Origin: an uncultured Lachnospiraceae bacterium
Lineage (GTDB): Bacteria > Bacillota > Clostridia > Lachnospirales > Lachnospiraceae
DNA length: 64,000 nt
Direction of reading: 5' to 3'
Assembly (NCBI GenBank): GCA_949471785.1
Contig: CASWRE010000004.1
Coordinates: 1 to 64,000, forward strand
Below the pieces are notes generated by a model. The model did no database searches and was not told where the DNA came from. It saw only the letters and a program-made list of their open reading frames with translations. This document shows, one piece after another, positions 33,481 through 42,511 of the stretch. The position numbers were made by a program, and so were the translations under genes. Positions within the stretch are counted from its first letter, which is position 1, and the number at the start of each line of letters is the position of its first letter.

Positions 33481-35154
33481 ATGAAGGGTAATAAAATAAG
33501 TATGATCAGGAAAGTGATTGCCCTGGTTCTGGCAGCAGCCATTTTGGCGGGGGCTGTGATAGGAGGCGTTTACTGGAGGAAAAACAGCGGAGGCGCGGTC
33601 AACGTCTACGCCATGGACAATCTCGGCTCTACAGGTTGGGGCGAGGAGAGCAGTACGAGCTATGGCAATGTCACGACGGATAAGATGCAGAACGTGTTCC
33701 TGTCGGATACGCAGATCGTGACAAAGGTCTGCGTGACAGAAGGGCAGGAAGTGAAAACAGGAGATACCATTCTGGAATATGATACCACGCTGACGGATCT
33801 GGATCTGACGAAAAAAGAGCTTGAGATCCAGAAAATGAAAATCGAGAAAGAGGATATGGAAAAGCAGGTGCGGACAAGGAAGCGGTCCGAGGGAGGGACG
33901 CCCTCCATCGACCGTCCCAGCGCGCCTCCGGAAGAAAATGCCGGTAAGCCGGGCATTTTTGCCATGTCGTCGCTGCCGCTGGGATCGCGGATTCCGACGG
34001 AATCGGATGTGACCCCCGTTGTACCGGCAGAGCCGGAGGAGCCGGAGGAGCCGACGAAGGATAAAAAAGTGAAGACCTACAGGGTGATCGACGGAAAAGG
34101 GACGAAGAAATCTCCTCTGTTCGTGATTCTGGCCGCGGACTACAGCATCAACACGGAGATGCTGGACGAACTTCTGCTGAAGAAGGGACAGAACTGGCTG
34201 ATTTTTCTTACCACCGAAGGCGACCGGACGGATGGGGCCGTGCTCTCCCGCAGCGGGCTGATCTGTAAAAAGGAGGATAACGGCAGCTATTCTTTTAGCT
34301 TTTTTGAAGCGTCGGCGTATCCGCTGCCGGATATGGACGATGATTCTCTGGATGAACCGGGGACTCCCGAGTGGGAAGGCGGCGACGACGGATGGGGCGG
34401 CGGCGGTTCTTATGAGGATACCCGGCTGACGGCGGAAGAGATTGCCGAATTAAAGGAAAAGATCCGCGACACGGATCTGGATATCCGCATGGCTGAGGTT
34501 GAACTCAAGAAGATGAAAAAGGAAAAGGATAACGGTAAGGTGGTGAGCACGGTGGACGGAAAGGTTTCTTCCGTGCTGGATCTGGATACGGCCAAGCAGG
34601 AGGGATCGCCCGTCGTGAAAATTGCCGGCGGCGGCGGATATTTCATTCGCTGTTCCGTCAGCGAACTGGAACTGGATAAGATTGCCATAGGGCAGACCGT
34701 GACGGTGAACGCCATGGAGAGCGGCGGAACTTACACAGGGAAAATCACGGAGATCGGCGATACGCCCACCACTTCCTATGATTATTACGGCGGAAATACC
34801 AACGTTTCCTATTATCCCTTCGTGGTGTCGGTGGACGTGGATGCCGATATGCAGGAGTATGAGTATGTCTCCGTGGTGCGTTCCGACGACGCCGTGCAGG
34901 AAAATACGGGCGACGACTTTTATCTGGAGAATATGTTTATTCTCTCTGAGGGAAATAAACGGTTTGTCTATGTCCGGGGCGAGGACGGCCGTCTGGAGAA
35001 ACGGCAGATTTCCGTCGGCAATATGCAGTGGAATTCGACCAAAATTCTTGGCGGGCTGACCATGGACGACTGGATCGCTTTTCCCTATGGAAAATCCGTG
35101 AAAGACGGAGCCCGCACGGTAGAAGGCAGTCTCAGTGATCTGTACAATTATTAA
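33481..35154 (+). CDS. Second HlyD-like adaptor with large insertion
   Basis: 557 residues, ATG at 33481 (a GTG six bases earlier overlaps the ATPase stop). A transmembrane anchor lies near the N-terminus (residues 8-28). The barrel/lipoyl half has VCVTEGQEVKTGDTILEYD, then a coiled-coil strand. About residues 130-315 form an insertion: a Pro/Glu-rich linker, a compact region (KKSPLFVILAADYSIN, WLIFLTTEGDRTDGAV), then a Gly/Asp-rich linker. The returning coiled coil and second barrel half follow (VVSTVDGKVSSVLDLD). Ordinary adaptors have only the hairpin here, so the inserted domain is unusual. Confidence 0.85.
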   Translation: MKGNKISMIRKVIALVLAAAILAGAVIGGVYWRKNSGGAVNVYAMDNLGSTGWGEESSTSYGNVTTDKMQNVFLSDTQIVTKVCVTEGQEVKTGDTILEYDTTLTDLDLTKKELEIQKMKIEKEDMEKQVRTRKRSEGGTPSIDRPSAPPEENAGKPGIFAMSSLPLGSRIPTESDVTPVVPAEPEEPEEPTKDKKVKTYRVIDGKGTKKSPLFVILAADYSINTEMLDELLLKKGQNWLIFLTTEGDRTDGAVLSRSGLICKKEDNGSYSFSFFEASAYPLPDMDDDSLDEPGTPEWEGGDDGWGGGGSYEDTRLTAEEIAELKEKIRDTDLDIRMAEVELKKMKKEKDNGKVVSTVDGKVSSVLDLDTAKQEGSPVVKIAGGGGYFIRCSVSELELDKIAIGQTVTVNAMESGGTYTGKITEIGDTPTTSYDYYGGNTNVSYYPFVVSVDVDADMQEYEYVSVVRSDDAVQENTGDDFYLENMFILSEGNKRFVYVRGEDGRLEKRQISVGNMQWNSTKILGGLTMDDWIAFPYGKSVKDGARTVEGSLSDLYNY

Positions 35155-35168
35155 GGAGGCAGGGCGGC

Positions 35169-36425
35169 ATGTTAGAAAACATTAAATTATCCTTCCATGG
35201 TATTTGGAGCCATAAGATGCGTTCTGTGTTGACCATGCTGGGTATTATTATCGGTATTGCGGCCATTATCGCCATTGTCTCTACGATCAAGGGAAACAGT
35301 GAGATGATCAAATCCAGCCTGATCGGCGCCAACACCAATGTGGTCACGGTGACATTGTATCAGGGAGAGTGGACGTATGATATGACATGGAACGGCAACC
35401 CGGAGGGTATCCTTCCTATTGAGCAGGAGACCGTTGAAGCGCTGGAGCAGTTGGACGGGGTGGAAAAAGTGTCTCTGTATAACAGCAGGGAAAACAGTGA
35501 CAGTACCGTATATTATCAGAATACCAGTTTTACAGGAGGAGTGTACGGCATTGACCAGTCCTATTTCGGACTCTATGGCTATAAACTTAACTGCGGGCGG
35601 ACGTTCATTGATTCGGACTATGAGAATCCCAGGAAAGTGGCCATTTTGGACGCCACGGCGGCTGATTCGATCTTTCCAGGCAAGAGTCCCATAGGGGAAG
35701 TGCTGGAGATCAGCGGCGAGCCCTTTACTGTGGTAGGCGTGGTGAGCCAGAATACGACCACGGCTCCCAATATCAACAGTGTGCAGGATTACCAGCTGTA
35801 TATGGGCAACACCAACGGCAAGCTGTTTCTCACGGATAAAATATGGCCCATGGTATTTCGGTTTGATGAAGTGCAGAGCGCGGCGGTCAAGGCAGTGAAT
35901 ACCGACGCCATGACCACGGCGGGCAAGAAGGTGGAAGACGCCCTCAATGAAAAAATGAACCTCAGCGCCGAGACGGACTACATTTTTAAGAGTCAGGATC
36001 TTATGGAACAGGCCAAAAAGCTTCAGGATATGAGTAATGCCACCAATCAGCAGCTGATCTGGATTGCCGGTATATCCCTTCTGGTCGGCGGTATCGGCGT
36101 TATGAATATCATGCTGGTGACCGTGACCGAGCGTACCCAGGAGATCGGTCTGAAAAAGGCCATCGGAGCCCGTAAACGGCGTATTCTGGGCCAGTTCCTG
36201 ACAGAGGCGGCGGTGCTGACCAGCCTGGGGGGGATACTGGGCGTGATTTTCGGCGTCATAGCGGCCAATGTGCTGTCCCGGATCATGGGGATACCCACGG
36301 GTATCAGCGTTCCGGCCATGCTGATCGCCGTGGCGTTCTCTGTCTGCATCGGTTTGATTTTTGGTTATCTGCCGGCCCGCAAGGCGGCGAATCTGAATCC
36401 GATCGACGCCCTTCGAAGTGAGTAA
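35169..36425 (+). CDS. MacB/FtsX-type ABC transporter permease
   Basis: 418 residues. One N-terminal transmembrane helix (MRSVLTMLGIIIGIAAIIAI), a large external MacB core domain, then three C-terminal helices with the conserved VGGIGVMNIMLVTVTERTQE and KKAIGARKRRIL. With the ATPase at 32705 and the two adaptors this makes a complete exporter, perhaps for peptides or antibiotics. GGAGG precedes the start. It is the last gene before a palindrome and terminator. Confidence 0.92.
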   Translation: MLENIKLSFHGIWSHKMRSVLTMLGIIIGIAAIIAIVSTIKGNSEMIKSSLIGANTNVVTVTLYQGEWTYDMTWNGNPEGILPIEQETVEALEQLDGVEKVSLYNSRENSDSTVYYQNTSFTGGVYGIDQSYFGLYGYKLNCGRTFIDSDYENPRKVAILDATAADSIFPGKSPIGEVLEISGEPFTVVGVVSQNTTTAPNINSVQDYQLYMGNTNGKLFLTDKIWPMVFRFDEVQSAAVKAVNTDAMTTAGKKVEDALNEKMNLSAETDYIFKSQDLMEQAKKLQDMSNATNQQLIWIAGISLLVGGIGVMNIMLVTVTERTQEIGLKKAIGARKRRILGQFLTEAAVLTSLGGILGVIFGVIAANVLSRIMGIPTGISVPAMLIAVAFSVCIGLIFGYLPARKAANLNPIDALRSE

Positions 36426-36439
36426 AGCGGGAAATAAAA

Positions 36440-36495
36440 GTAACCGTTCACAACATTTCTATTTGCGTAACCGTTCAGACAGGCTGAACGGTTAC
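36440..36495. repeat. Dispersed palindrome, copy 1 (GTAACCGTTCAG type)
   Basis: A perfect hairpin GTAACCGTTCAG (36467-36478), ACAGG, CTGAACGGTTAC (36484-36495), preceded by one extra arm (36440-36450). Related hairpins of nearly the same length occur at 40672-40700, 42553-42586 and 42659-42686, always between genes. Confidence 0.7.
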
Positions 36496-36510
36496 CTGTT
36501 TGTCAATAAT

Positions 36511-36556
36511 AGAAAAAAGCTGCTTGATGGAATTATCCGTCGGGCAGCTTTTTTCT
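36511..36556 (+). terminator. Terminator of the ABC exporter operon
   Basis: AGAAAAAAGCTGC (36511-36523) pairs with GCAGCTTTTTTCT (36544-36556), 86 bases after the permease stop. Confidence 0.75.
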
Positions 36557-36690
36557 GTGGATTTCCGGGCAGGGCGAACAGCTACAGAGGTCAGGTATTC
36601 TGCCTGTTCTGCGACTGCTTTTGGAAATAAGCAGGTATACAAGTCCCACATTTTCCCCGATTTTTGGAAAAAATTGTCGACATAATCGTG

Positions 36691-36719
36691 TTGACAAAAT
36701 TAATTAACTCTGATAGAAT
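36691..36719 (+). promoter_or_regulatory. Promoter of the SleB-like hydrolase gene
   Basis: TTGACA (36691-36696), 17-base spacer, TAGAAT (36714-36719), 65 bases before the ATG. Confidence 0.75.
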
Positions 36720-36784
36720 GCAATCGTAACAACTTGTAACAAAGTTGTAATAAATTAAACAAAAAATGTAATCAGGAGGAACGC

Positions 36785-37954
36785 ATGTATCGCAAAGTGA
36801 AGACAGCGATGGCCGTTTTCGGGTGTGTGACCGCAGCGATTGTTCTGTTCACCCACTCGGTATCTGCTTCCGAGGTCGGTGGGAGTATAAGTCCTCTCAT
36901 AGCGGAAGAGAACACAGGATCTTCCACAGGGGAAGAGAGCACAAGCCCTCCCGCGGCGGAAGAGAACCAAAATCCCGGCGCGGACGGTACCCAACCCGAT
37001 TCCGGTACAGGAGAGAGCGGCGTAAGCTCCGGTACTGAGGAAAAAACCACAGTTTCCGGCACTGAGGAGAAAACCACAGGTTCCGGTACTGAGGAGAAGA
37101 CTTCGAGCTCCCGTACGGCGGAGGAGCTGATCGACGATGAAGTGGATTGGAGCCAGATGGCTGCCGCCAACGTGAAGAATTGCGTCAACATTCGAAAGAA
37201 AGCTTCCACAAAATCCAAAATCGTGGGCGTCCTGCAAAAAGGGCATGCCGTGAAGGTGGTGGGAACCAAGGGGAGCTGGACCAAGATCACTTCGGGAAAA
37301 ATCAAGGGCTACATAAAGAGTAAGTATCTGGTATTCGGAAAGAAAGCCAGAAAGAAATATCTGAAAAACGTGGAAGTAACCGGTACCGTTACCGCGAAAT
37401 CACTGGCAATCAGGAAGAAAGCTTCAAAAAAAGCGGGCAAGTTGGGAACAAAGAAAAAAGGCAGCCAATTGACGATTATCAGTCTGGAAGACGGGTGGTA
37501 TAAAGTCAAATATAAAAAGAAAAAAGGCTATGTGGCTGCGAAAAATATCGACTTTGACGGGCTTCAGGGCGCGGTTACGCTGAAAGCATACGAGAAGAGC
37601 CAGGCAGAAGCTATTGGCTGTTCGTCAGGGGAGCTGGATATGCTGGCGGCAATCATTGAGTGCGAGGCCGGAGGCGAAAAGCGCGTGGGAAAAGTCGCCG
37701 TGGGAGCGGTGGTTTTAAACCGTGTGAAAAGCAAAAGATTTCCCGGCACCATAGCTAAGGTCATCAAGCAGAGAGGACAGTTTTCACCGGTGGGGAGTGG
37801 TAAATTTGCCAGAGTGCTCTCCAGGGGAGCGAGAAAGGATTGCTATGAAGCGGCCCGGGCCGCGCTGAACGGGGAGAATCCCGTGGGTAACGCGTTATTT
37901 TTCAGTGCGGGAAGAGGACGGGGACAGCAGATTGGCAATCAGCATTTTTATTAA
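36785..37954 (+). CDS. SH3-domain cell wall hydrolase, SleB type
   Basis: 389 residues. A signal peptide ends near SVSASE (about residue 29). A Thr/Ser/Glu-rich spacer with repeated GTEEKTT units is followed by two bacterial SH3 domains (about residues 128-185 and 198-255) that bind peptidoglycan. The C-terminal hydrolase_2 domain (about 275-389) carries AAIIECEAGGEKRVGKVAVG with the conserved Glu, like the spore cortex-lytic SleB family. It is exported to the cell wall. GGAGG lies six bases before the ATG, and it has its own promoter and terminator. Confidence 0.9.
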   Translation: MYRKVKTAMAVFGCVTAAIVLFTHSVSASEVGGSISPLIAEENTGSSTGEESTSPPAAEENQNPGADGTQPDSGTGESGVSSGTEEKTTVSGTEEKTTGSGTEEKTSSSRTAEELIDDEVDWSQMAAANVKNCVNIRKKASTKSKIVGVLQKGHAVKVVGTKGSWTKITSGKIKGYIKSKYLVFGKKARKKYLKNVEVTGTVTAKSLAIRKKASKKAGKLGTKKKGSQLTIISLEDGWYKVKYKKKKGYVAAKNIDFDGLQGAVTLKAYEKSQAEAIGCSSGELDMLAAIIECEAGGEKRVGKVAVGAVVLNRVKSKRFPGTIAKVIKQRGQFSPVGSGKFARVLSRGARKDCYEAARAALNGENPVGNALFFSAGRGRGQQIGNQHFY

Positions 37955-37979
37955 GAGGCAGGGAGTATTTTTGCATAGA

Positions 37980-38013
37980 GGATGTCGCATGGAAGATGTG
38001 GCATCCTTTTTTT
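37980..38013 (+). terminator. Terminator after SleB-like gene
   Basis: GGATGTCGCAT and ATGTGGCATCC pair with GU wobbles, then seven T. Confidence 0.75.
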
Positions 38014-38062
38014 CGTATGATCCCCAGGCTTATTAATTTTTGTGAAGGCGCCGGCATGTTAC

Positions 38063-38140
38063 TTGTGCGGAAAAAGGATTACCGATATAATAGAAAAGGG
38101 AAAAACGGTCTGCCGTCGCGGGGCAGAGCCGTTTTTCCCT
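38063..38140 (+). promoter_or_regulatory. Promoter and leader hairpin of ABC exporter pair
   Basis: TTGTGC (38063-38068), 17-base spacer, TATAAT (38086-38091). The predicted transcript begins at about 38098, exactly where a long stem (38097-38140: AGGGAAAAACGG and complement around a GTCGCG loop) starts. A stem at the extreme 5' end, 30 bases before the start codon, could protect the mRNA or attenuate. Confidence 0.55.
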
Positions 38141-38170
38141 ATAATCTGAGGAAAGCTGAGGGAGAGAACT

Positions 38171-38893
38171 ATGCTGGAAGTGCAGGGGCTGACGAAACGG
38201 TATGGGAAGCTGAAGGCGGCGGATGAGGTGTCCTTTGTTATACCGGACGGCACGATTACAGTGCTTTTGGGACCCAATGGGGCCGGGAAAAGCACGGTGC
38301 TGAAATCTATTGTGGGATTTTTGAAATATGAGGGTCGGATACGGGTAGACGGTTTCGAGAACAAAAGTCTGGAAGCGAAGCGGCTGCTGGGCTATATTCC
38401 GGAGCTGCCCTCTTTCTATCCAAATCTGACTGTGGCGGAGCATATGGAATTTGTGGCCAGGGCATATAAGCTGAAAGATTATCATGACCACGGGGAGGAA
38501 CTGCTGGAACGGATGGATATGGCAGACAAAAAGAAGAAATTCGGGGATGAACTTTCGAAGGGAATGCAGCAGAAGCTCAGTATCTGCTGCGGCCTTCTGA
38601 CAAGACCACGGATTATTCTGGTGGATGAACCGATGATCGGCCTGGACCCGAAGGCCATCAAGGAGCTGAAAACCATTTTTATGGAGAAGCGGGAGGAGGG
38701 GTGTTCCCTGTTGATCAGTACGCATCTGCTGGACAGTGTGGATACACTGTGGGATCAGACAGTCATCATGCAGAGCGGCCGGGTAAGGGCCTGCGTGCGC
38801 CGGGAGGAGCTGACCGGTCAGGGCGAGACGCTGGAGGATCTGTTTTTTTCTATTACCGAGGGGGAGGAAGATTCCCGCCGAAGAGAGGAGTAG
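38171..38893 (+). CDS. ABC transporter ATPase
   Basis: 240 residues with Walker A GPNGAGKST, signature LSKGMQQKLSICCG, and Walker B IILVDEPMIGLD. The type is that of ABC-2 exporters. The following gene, starting three bases after its stop, encodes the membrane partner. Substrate unknown. Confidence 0.93.
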   Translation: MLEVQGLTKRYGKLKAADEVSFVIPDGTITVLLGPNGAGKSTVLKSIVGFLKYEGRIRVDGFENKSLEAKRLLGYIPELPSFYPNLTVAEHMEFVARAYKLKDYHDHGEELLERMDMADKKKKFGDELSKGMQQKLSICCGLLTRPRIILVDEPMIGLDPKAIKELKTIFMEKREEGCSLLISTHLLDSVDTLWDQTVIMQSGRVRACVRREELTGQGETLEDLFFSITEGEEDSRRREE

Positions 38894-38896
38894 AGA

Positions 38897-40615
38897 ATGG
38901 TACGGTTATTTTTCTATTATATCAGCCATACGTTTGTCAACTCGATTCGCAAGCTGTTTCGGACGTGGGTGGTCATTCTGGTGGGATGCATCCTTTTTTT
39001 GGGTTTTGCCTGTGGGTTCGGCGCGTCTTTTTTGGCGGAGCGTCTGGACGGAAATGCCGAGAATGCTTCGGTGGCCGAGGAATCGGAAGAGGATTACGGG
39101 GAAGAAGACGAAGCGGATTTTGATATGAGCGCGCCCATTGAGGGCCTTGATATCACCGGCATGGAAATCCTGGAGATTGCGGTGGGACTGATCATTCTGC
39201 TGGTCTGGGTCTTTGAGTTGAATGCCAGCGATAAGAGTAGCGCCTCCATGTTTCTGATGCCTGACGTGCACTTTTTGTTTGCGGCGCCCATACATCCTCA
39301 GACAGTGCTTCTGTTTCGGGTAATCATGCAGATGGGACTGTCTCTGGTGGGGAGTATGTATCTGCTGTTTCAGATACCGAATCTGCTGAATATGGGCCTG
39401 TCCCTGGGGGCGGTCTTTGTGCTGTTTGCGGGGTGGGTACTTCTGTCTGTCCAGGGGAAACTGATCGCGGTGTTTCGTTATGTGTTTACTTCAGTCCATC
39501 CGTCCTTTCGGAAATGGGTATATTATCTGATAGGAGGTTTTGTGCTGGCTTTGGCGGCGGTGTTCCGCTGGGTAATGGCGGCGGGAAATCTCAGTGTGGG
39601 ACAGACGGCGGCCAGGCTGTTTACCGGGGAGGCTTCCCGGTGGGTACCGGTCTGGGGCTGGCTCAAAGGCTTTGTATTCTATGGGGTGGAGGGGAAGCCG
39701 GCGCAGGCAGCTGCCTGTTTTATGGGCGTGCTCCTGACAATCGCCGCATTTACCTGGCTGGTATGGCGGATTCGGGCGGATTTCTACGAGGGGGCCATGC
39801 AGGTGGCCGCTGAGCGGGAGGAGAAGCTGGCGGATACCAGAGAGGGCAGAAAGACAGCCAAAAAGCACAGGGTAAAAGGGCAAAACCATATGCTGGCGGA
39901 TAAAGTACGTCTGTCTGACGGGGCGGATGTCACTAAACAGCCGGACGGGTATACCTTTGACCGGGGATGGGGCGCCAGTGTGTTTTTTCACCGTCCCATG
40001 TACATACGGCGGCATTCGCCTCTCTGGGGGCTGGCGAACGGTACTATGGGGATGGTGTGGACGGTCTGCGTCTGCTATGCGGTTATTTGTCTTTATTTTC
40101 TCAAAGAAAGGGACTTTACACTGCTGGGCGTGTTGTTGCTGGGCATCTTGTTTTTCAAAAGTTACGGGAATCCGGTGGCCCAGGAGACGGAGGTGAATTT
40201 CATTTTCCTGACGCCGGAGAGCCCTTTTAAGAAACTGGGAGCGGCCTGGCTGGCTGGTGTGGCCGGAACGGCCATAGATCTTGGGCCGGTGATGGTGTTT
40301 GCAGGCGTGCTGCTTAGCCGGCCCTGGTACATGGCCGTTTTGTGGTATGTCTGCCTGCTGACTTTCGATACGCTTTGCTCTGCCTCGGGCCTTTTTGCGG
40401 AATTTGTCCTGCCGGATTTTATAAATCCGGTGGTGAAAGGGCTGCTGGAATTTATGGTGAAAGGGCTGGCGGCGGGAGCTATCGTAATTTTGGGCATTGC
40501 ATTGTGCGTGCTGGTGTCGGCGCCGGTGGGGCTGGCAGTGTCCGCGGCGGCAGCTGCTGCGGTGAGCTTTTGTCTGTTTCTCGGGGCTTTGCTGGGGGCA
40601 GGCGGGAGGTTCTGA
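38897..40615 (+). CDS. Putative ABC exporter membrane subunit
   Basis: 572 residues, many transmembrane segments, with a cytoplasmic Lys/Arg-rich loop in the middle (about residues 300-345). The N-terminal YYISHTFVNSIRKLFRTW and overall layout match the putative ABC exporter family (PF16962) of clostridia. An acidic insert (ESEEDYGEEDEADFD) follows the first helix. It works with the ATPase encoded just upstream. Confidence 0.85.
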   Translation: MVRLFFYYISHTFVNSIRKLFRTWVVILVGCILFLGFACGFGASFLAERLDGNAENASVAEESEEDYGEEDEADFDMSAPIEGLDITGMEILEIAVGLIILLVWVFELNASDKSSASMFLMPDVHFLFAAPIHPQTVLLFRVIMQMGLSLVGSMYLLFQIPNLLNMGLSLGAVFVLFAGWVLLSVQGKLIAVFRYVFTSVHPSFRKWVYYLIGGFVLALAAVFRWVMAAGNLSVGQTAARLFTGEASRWVPVWGWLKGFVFYGVEGKPAQAAACFMGVLLTIAAFTWLVWRIRADFYEGAMQVAAEREEKLADTREGRKTAKKHRVKGQNHMLADKVRLSDGADVTKQPDGYTFDRGWGASVFFHRPMYIRRHSPLWGLANGTMGMVWTVCVCYAVICLYFLKERDFTLLGVLLLGILFFKSYGNPVAQETEVNFIFLTPESPFKKLGAAWLAGVAGTAIDLGPVMVFAGVLLSRPWYMAVLWYVCLLTFDTLCSASGLFAEFVLPDFINPVVKGLLEFMVKGLAAGAIVILGIALCVLVSAPVGLAVSAAAAAAVSFCLFLGALLGAGGRF

Positions 40616-40671
40616 GGGCGGCGGTCTTTGTTTCTAAAGCGGCGTTTACGGTCATATGTATGTATAGAATC

Positions 40672-40700
40672 GTAACGGTTCAGCTTGTCTGAGCGGTTGC
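40672..40700. repeat. Dispersed palindrome, copy 2
   Basis: Imperfect hairpin GTAACGGTTCAG, CTTGT, CTGAGCGGTTGC, the same length (29 bases) as the core of copy 1, with changes that mostly keep pairing. Confidence 0.55.
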
Positions 40701-40756
40701 ATAGAAATGGAATCAGTAGAAGGCCTGGATGCCATTGCGGAAACGGAGAAAAGTGC

Positions 40757-41578
40757 ATGCGGAATTTTTTGTCGATTCTTGGAATTTTTTTGTTGGCGCC
40801 GATTTTGCTGACTTTGGCGGTGAATGGATACGGGGCGCTTTCCATGCAGAAAGACCTGTCGCGGGAAGAGTATCTGCCGCAGCTTCTGTACAGAGACATA
40901 CCGGTTACTTATGAGGCGGAGGCTTTGAAGGCTCAGGCTGTTCTGGAGAGGAGCAGCCTGTTTTTTTACAGCGGGGCCCAGTGGCGGGAGGTTCTGGCGG
41001 ATTGTGTGAAGATCAGCAGAACGAAGGAATTCCAGGAGGTGAAGAATACACTGGCGCGGGCGGCGGCGGAGACGGAAGGAGTGCTGCTTGTGAAAAACGG
41101 GCAGACGGTGCGGGGCATCAGCCATCGGATCAGCGCCGGGAAGACCAGAAACGGGGCGGAGGTGACGGAGCTTCCCGGCTATGAGGAACTGGTATCGGTG
41201 GAAAGCGGCAAAGATACGGTGGCGGACGGGTTCTGGCAGACGTTCGTTTTTAATGAAAAGAAACTTATGGAGACCTGGCAGACGGGCGGGGACTCGCTGG
41301 TGCTGGAAGTGGTGGCTCAGGATTCAGTAGGGTATGTCACAGAGGTATGTATCGGCGACACAGTGATGGGCGGAGAGGCTTTTCGGGAAGCGCTGGGGTT
41401 GTCGTCGGCATGCTTTACCGTTGAAAAAAAGGGCGGACAGGTCGTGTTTACCTGTCGGGGATGGGGGCACGGGCTGGGGATGAGTCAGTATGGGGCCAGC
41501 CAGATGGCTCTCGGCGGGGCCGATTACATAGAAATTTTACAATATTATTTTCCCAATTACGAAATTATCAAAAAGTAA
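40757..41578 (+). CDS. spoIID: SpoIID/LytB domain protein, probable SpoIID with altered active site
   Basis: 273 residues from the ATG at 40757 (GGAG eight bases upstream). One N-terminal membrane helix (residues 5-25) anchors an external SpoIID domain with EAEALKAQAVLERSSL and the C-terminal GRGWGHGLGMSQYGA motif. SpoIID is the lytic transglycosylase of the engulfment machine in sporulating mother cells. The family's catalytic Glu in the EMP motif is replaced: the sequence reads YRDIP, with Asp47. The SpoIIQ-like gene follows 68 bases later, the same order as spoIID-spoIIQ in Clostridioides difficile. Activity is therefore uncertain. Confidence 0.88.
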   Translation: MRNFLSILGIFLLAPILLTLAVNGYGALSMQKDLSREEYLPQLLYRDIPVTYEAEALKAQAVLERSSLFFYSGAQWREVLADCVKISRTKEFQEVKNTLARAAAETEGVLLVKNGQTVRGISHRISAGKTRNGAEVTELPGYEELVSVESGKDTVADGFWQTFVFNEKKLMETWQTGGDSLVLEVVAQDSVGYVTEVCIGDTVMGGEAFREALGLSSACFTVEKKGGQVVFTCRGWGHGLGMSQYGASQMALGGADYIEILQYYFPNYEIIKK

Positions 41579-41646
41579 TGTGTATAACTTGTCTCAATCT
41601 GGCAATGCTATCTGTGAAAGCAATAGACAAGATTGAGGTGAAAAAA

Positions 41647-42453
41647 ATGAAAAAGGAAAAAACGATTCGCCTTGCCATAGGCGGCCTACTACTGACTGCT
41701 GTTCTGGTTTCCGGTATTACGGTGGCACAGATTGACAGGAAACAGTCAGCCCGGACAGAAGAAAACGCACATACCGAGACGGCAAAAGCCGTTCAGAAGA
41801 GTACAGATTCCACAGAAGGTGCGAAATCTACCCAGGAGACAGCCGGTAATGTGACCGGTCAGGATACCCAGACAGCTCAGACTGACGTAAGCGTCAGCGC
41901 CCAGTCCGACGAGGTGGAAGCTGTGGCCGATGAAGTGGAAGCAGAGATTCCCGAGACGACGGAGACGGGAGCCGAAGCAGAGGAGACAAAAGAGACCTCA
42001 GCCCCCGTGCAGGCGGCGGTGGGAAATTTTACGGAAGAGAGCGTACTTGACTGGCCGGTGGAGGGCAGTGTAGCCATGGATTACAGTATGGATACGACCA
42101 CGTATTTCCAGACGCTGAACGTCTACAAATGCAATCCCGCGATGATCATCAGCGCCCATGTGGGCGATCCGGTACAGGCAGCCGCCGACGGTACAGTGTC
42201 GTCGATTAAGATGAATGAGGAGACGGGAAATACCGTGACCGTTGATATGGGCAACGGATATGAGGCGACCTATGGCCAGATGGGGAATCTGGCGGTGAAA
42301 GAGGGCGACGCCGTCACCCGTGACACCGTTCTGGGATACATTGAGAAGACGACCAAATATTATACGAAAGAGGGCGATAACCTGTATTTCGCCGTGACAA
42401 AGGACGGAAAACCCGTAGATCCGGTTCAGTACATGGAAACGGACGGGGAATAA
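41647..42453 (+). CDS. spoIIQ: SpoIIQ-like M23 domain protein lacking zinc ligands
   Basis: 268 residues from the ATG at 41647 (GAGG nine bases upstream). After a membrane helix (residues 7-27), a Thr/Glu-rich spacer runs to about residue 130, then a LytM-like domain. The fold is recognisable (NPAMIISAHVGDPVQAAADGTV, YFAVTKDGKPVDPV). However, the positions of the usual metal ligands are Asn and Ile (for H and D in HPGID) and Asn-Leu-Tyr for HLH. SpoIIQ sits in the forespore membrane and meets SpoIIIAH during engulfment. Placement next to spoIID supports the identity. Confidence 0.8.
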   Translation: MKKEKTIRLAIGGLLLTAVLVSGITVAQIDRKQSARTEENAHTETAKAVQKSTDSTEGAKSTQETAGNVTGQDTQTAQTDVSVSAQSDEVEAVADEVEAEIPETTETGAEAEETKETSAPVQAAVGNFTEESVLDWPVEGSVAMDYSMDTTTYFQTLNVYKCNPAMIISAHVGDPVQAAADGTVSSIKMNEETGNTVTVDMGNGYEATYGQMGNLAVKEGDAVTRDTVLGYIEKTTKYYTKEGDNLYFAVTKDGKPVDPVQYMETDGE

Positions 42454-42511
42454 CAGATAACGATTTTCCATGGATTTTTGCCTGAAACAGTGAAAGCATG
42501 GAACGGTTTCC

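Noticed and set aside
36418-36685. Two short frames after the MacB-type permease gene
   Set aside because: They run through a palindrome and a terminator and have no ribosome site.
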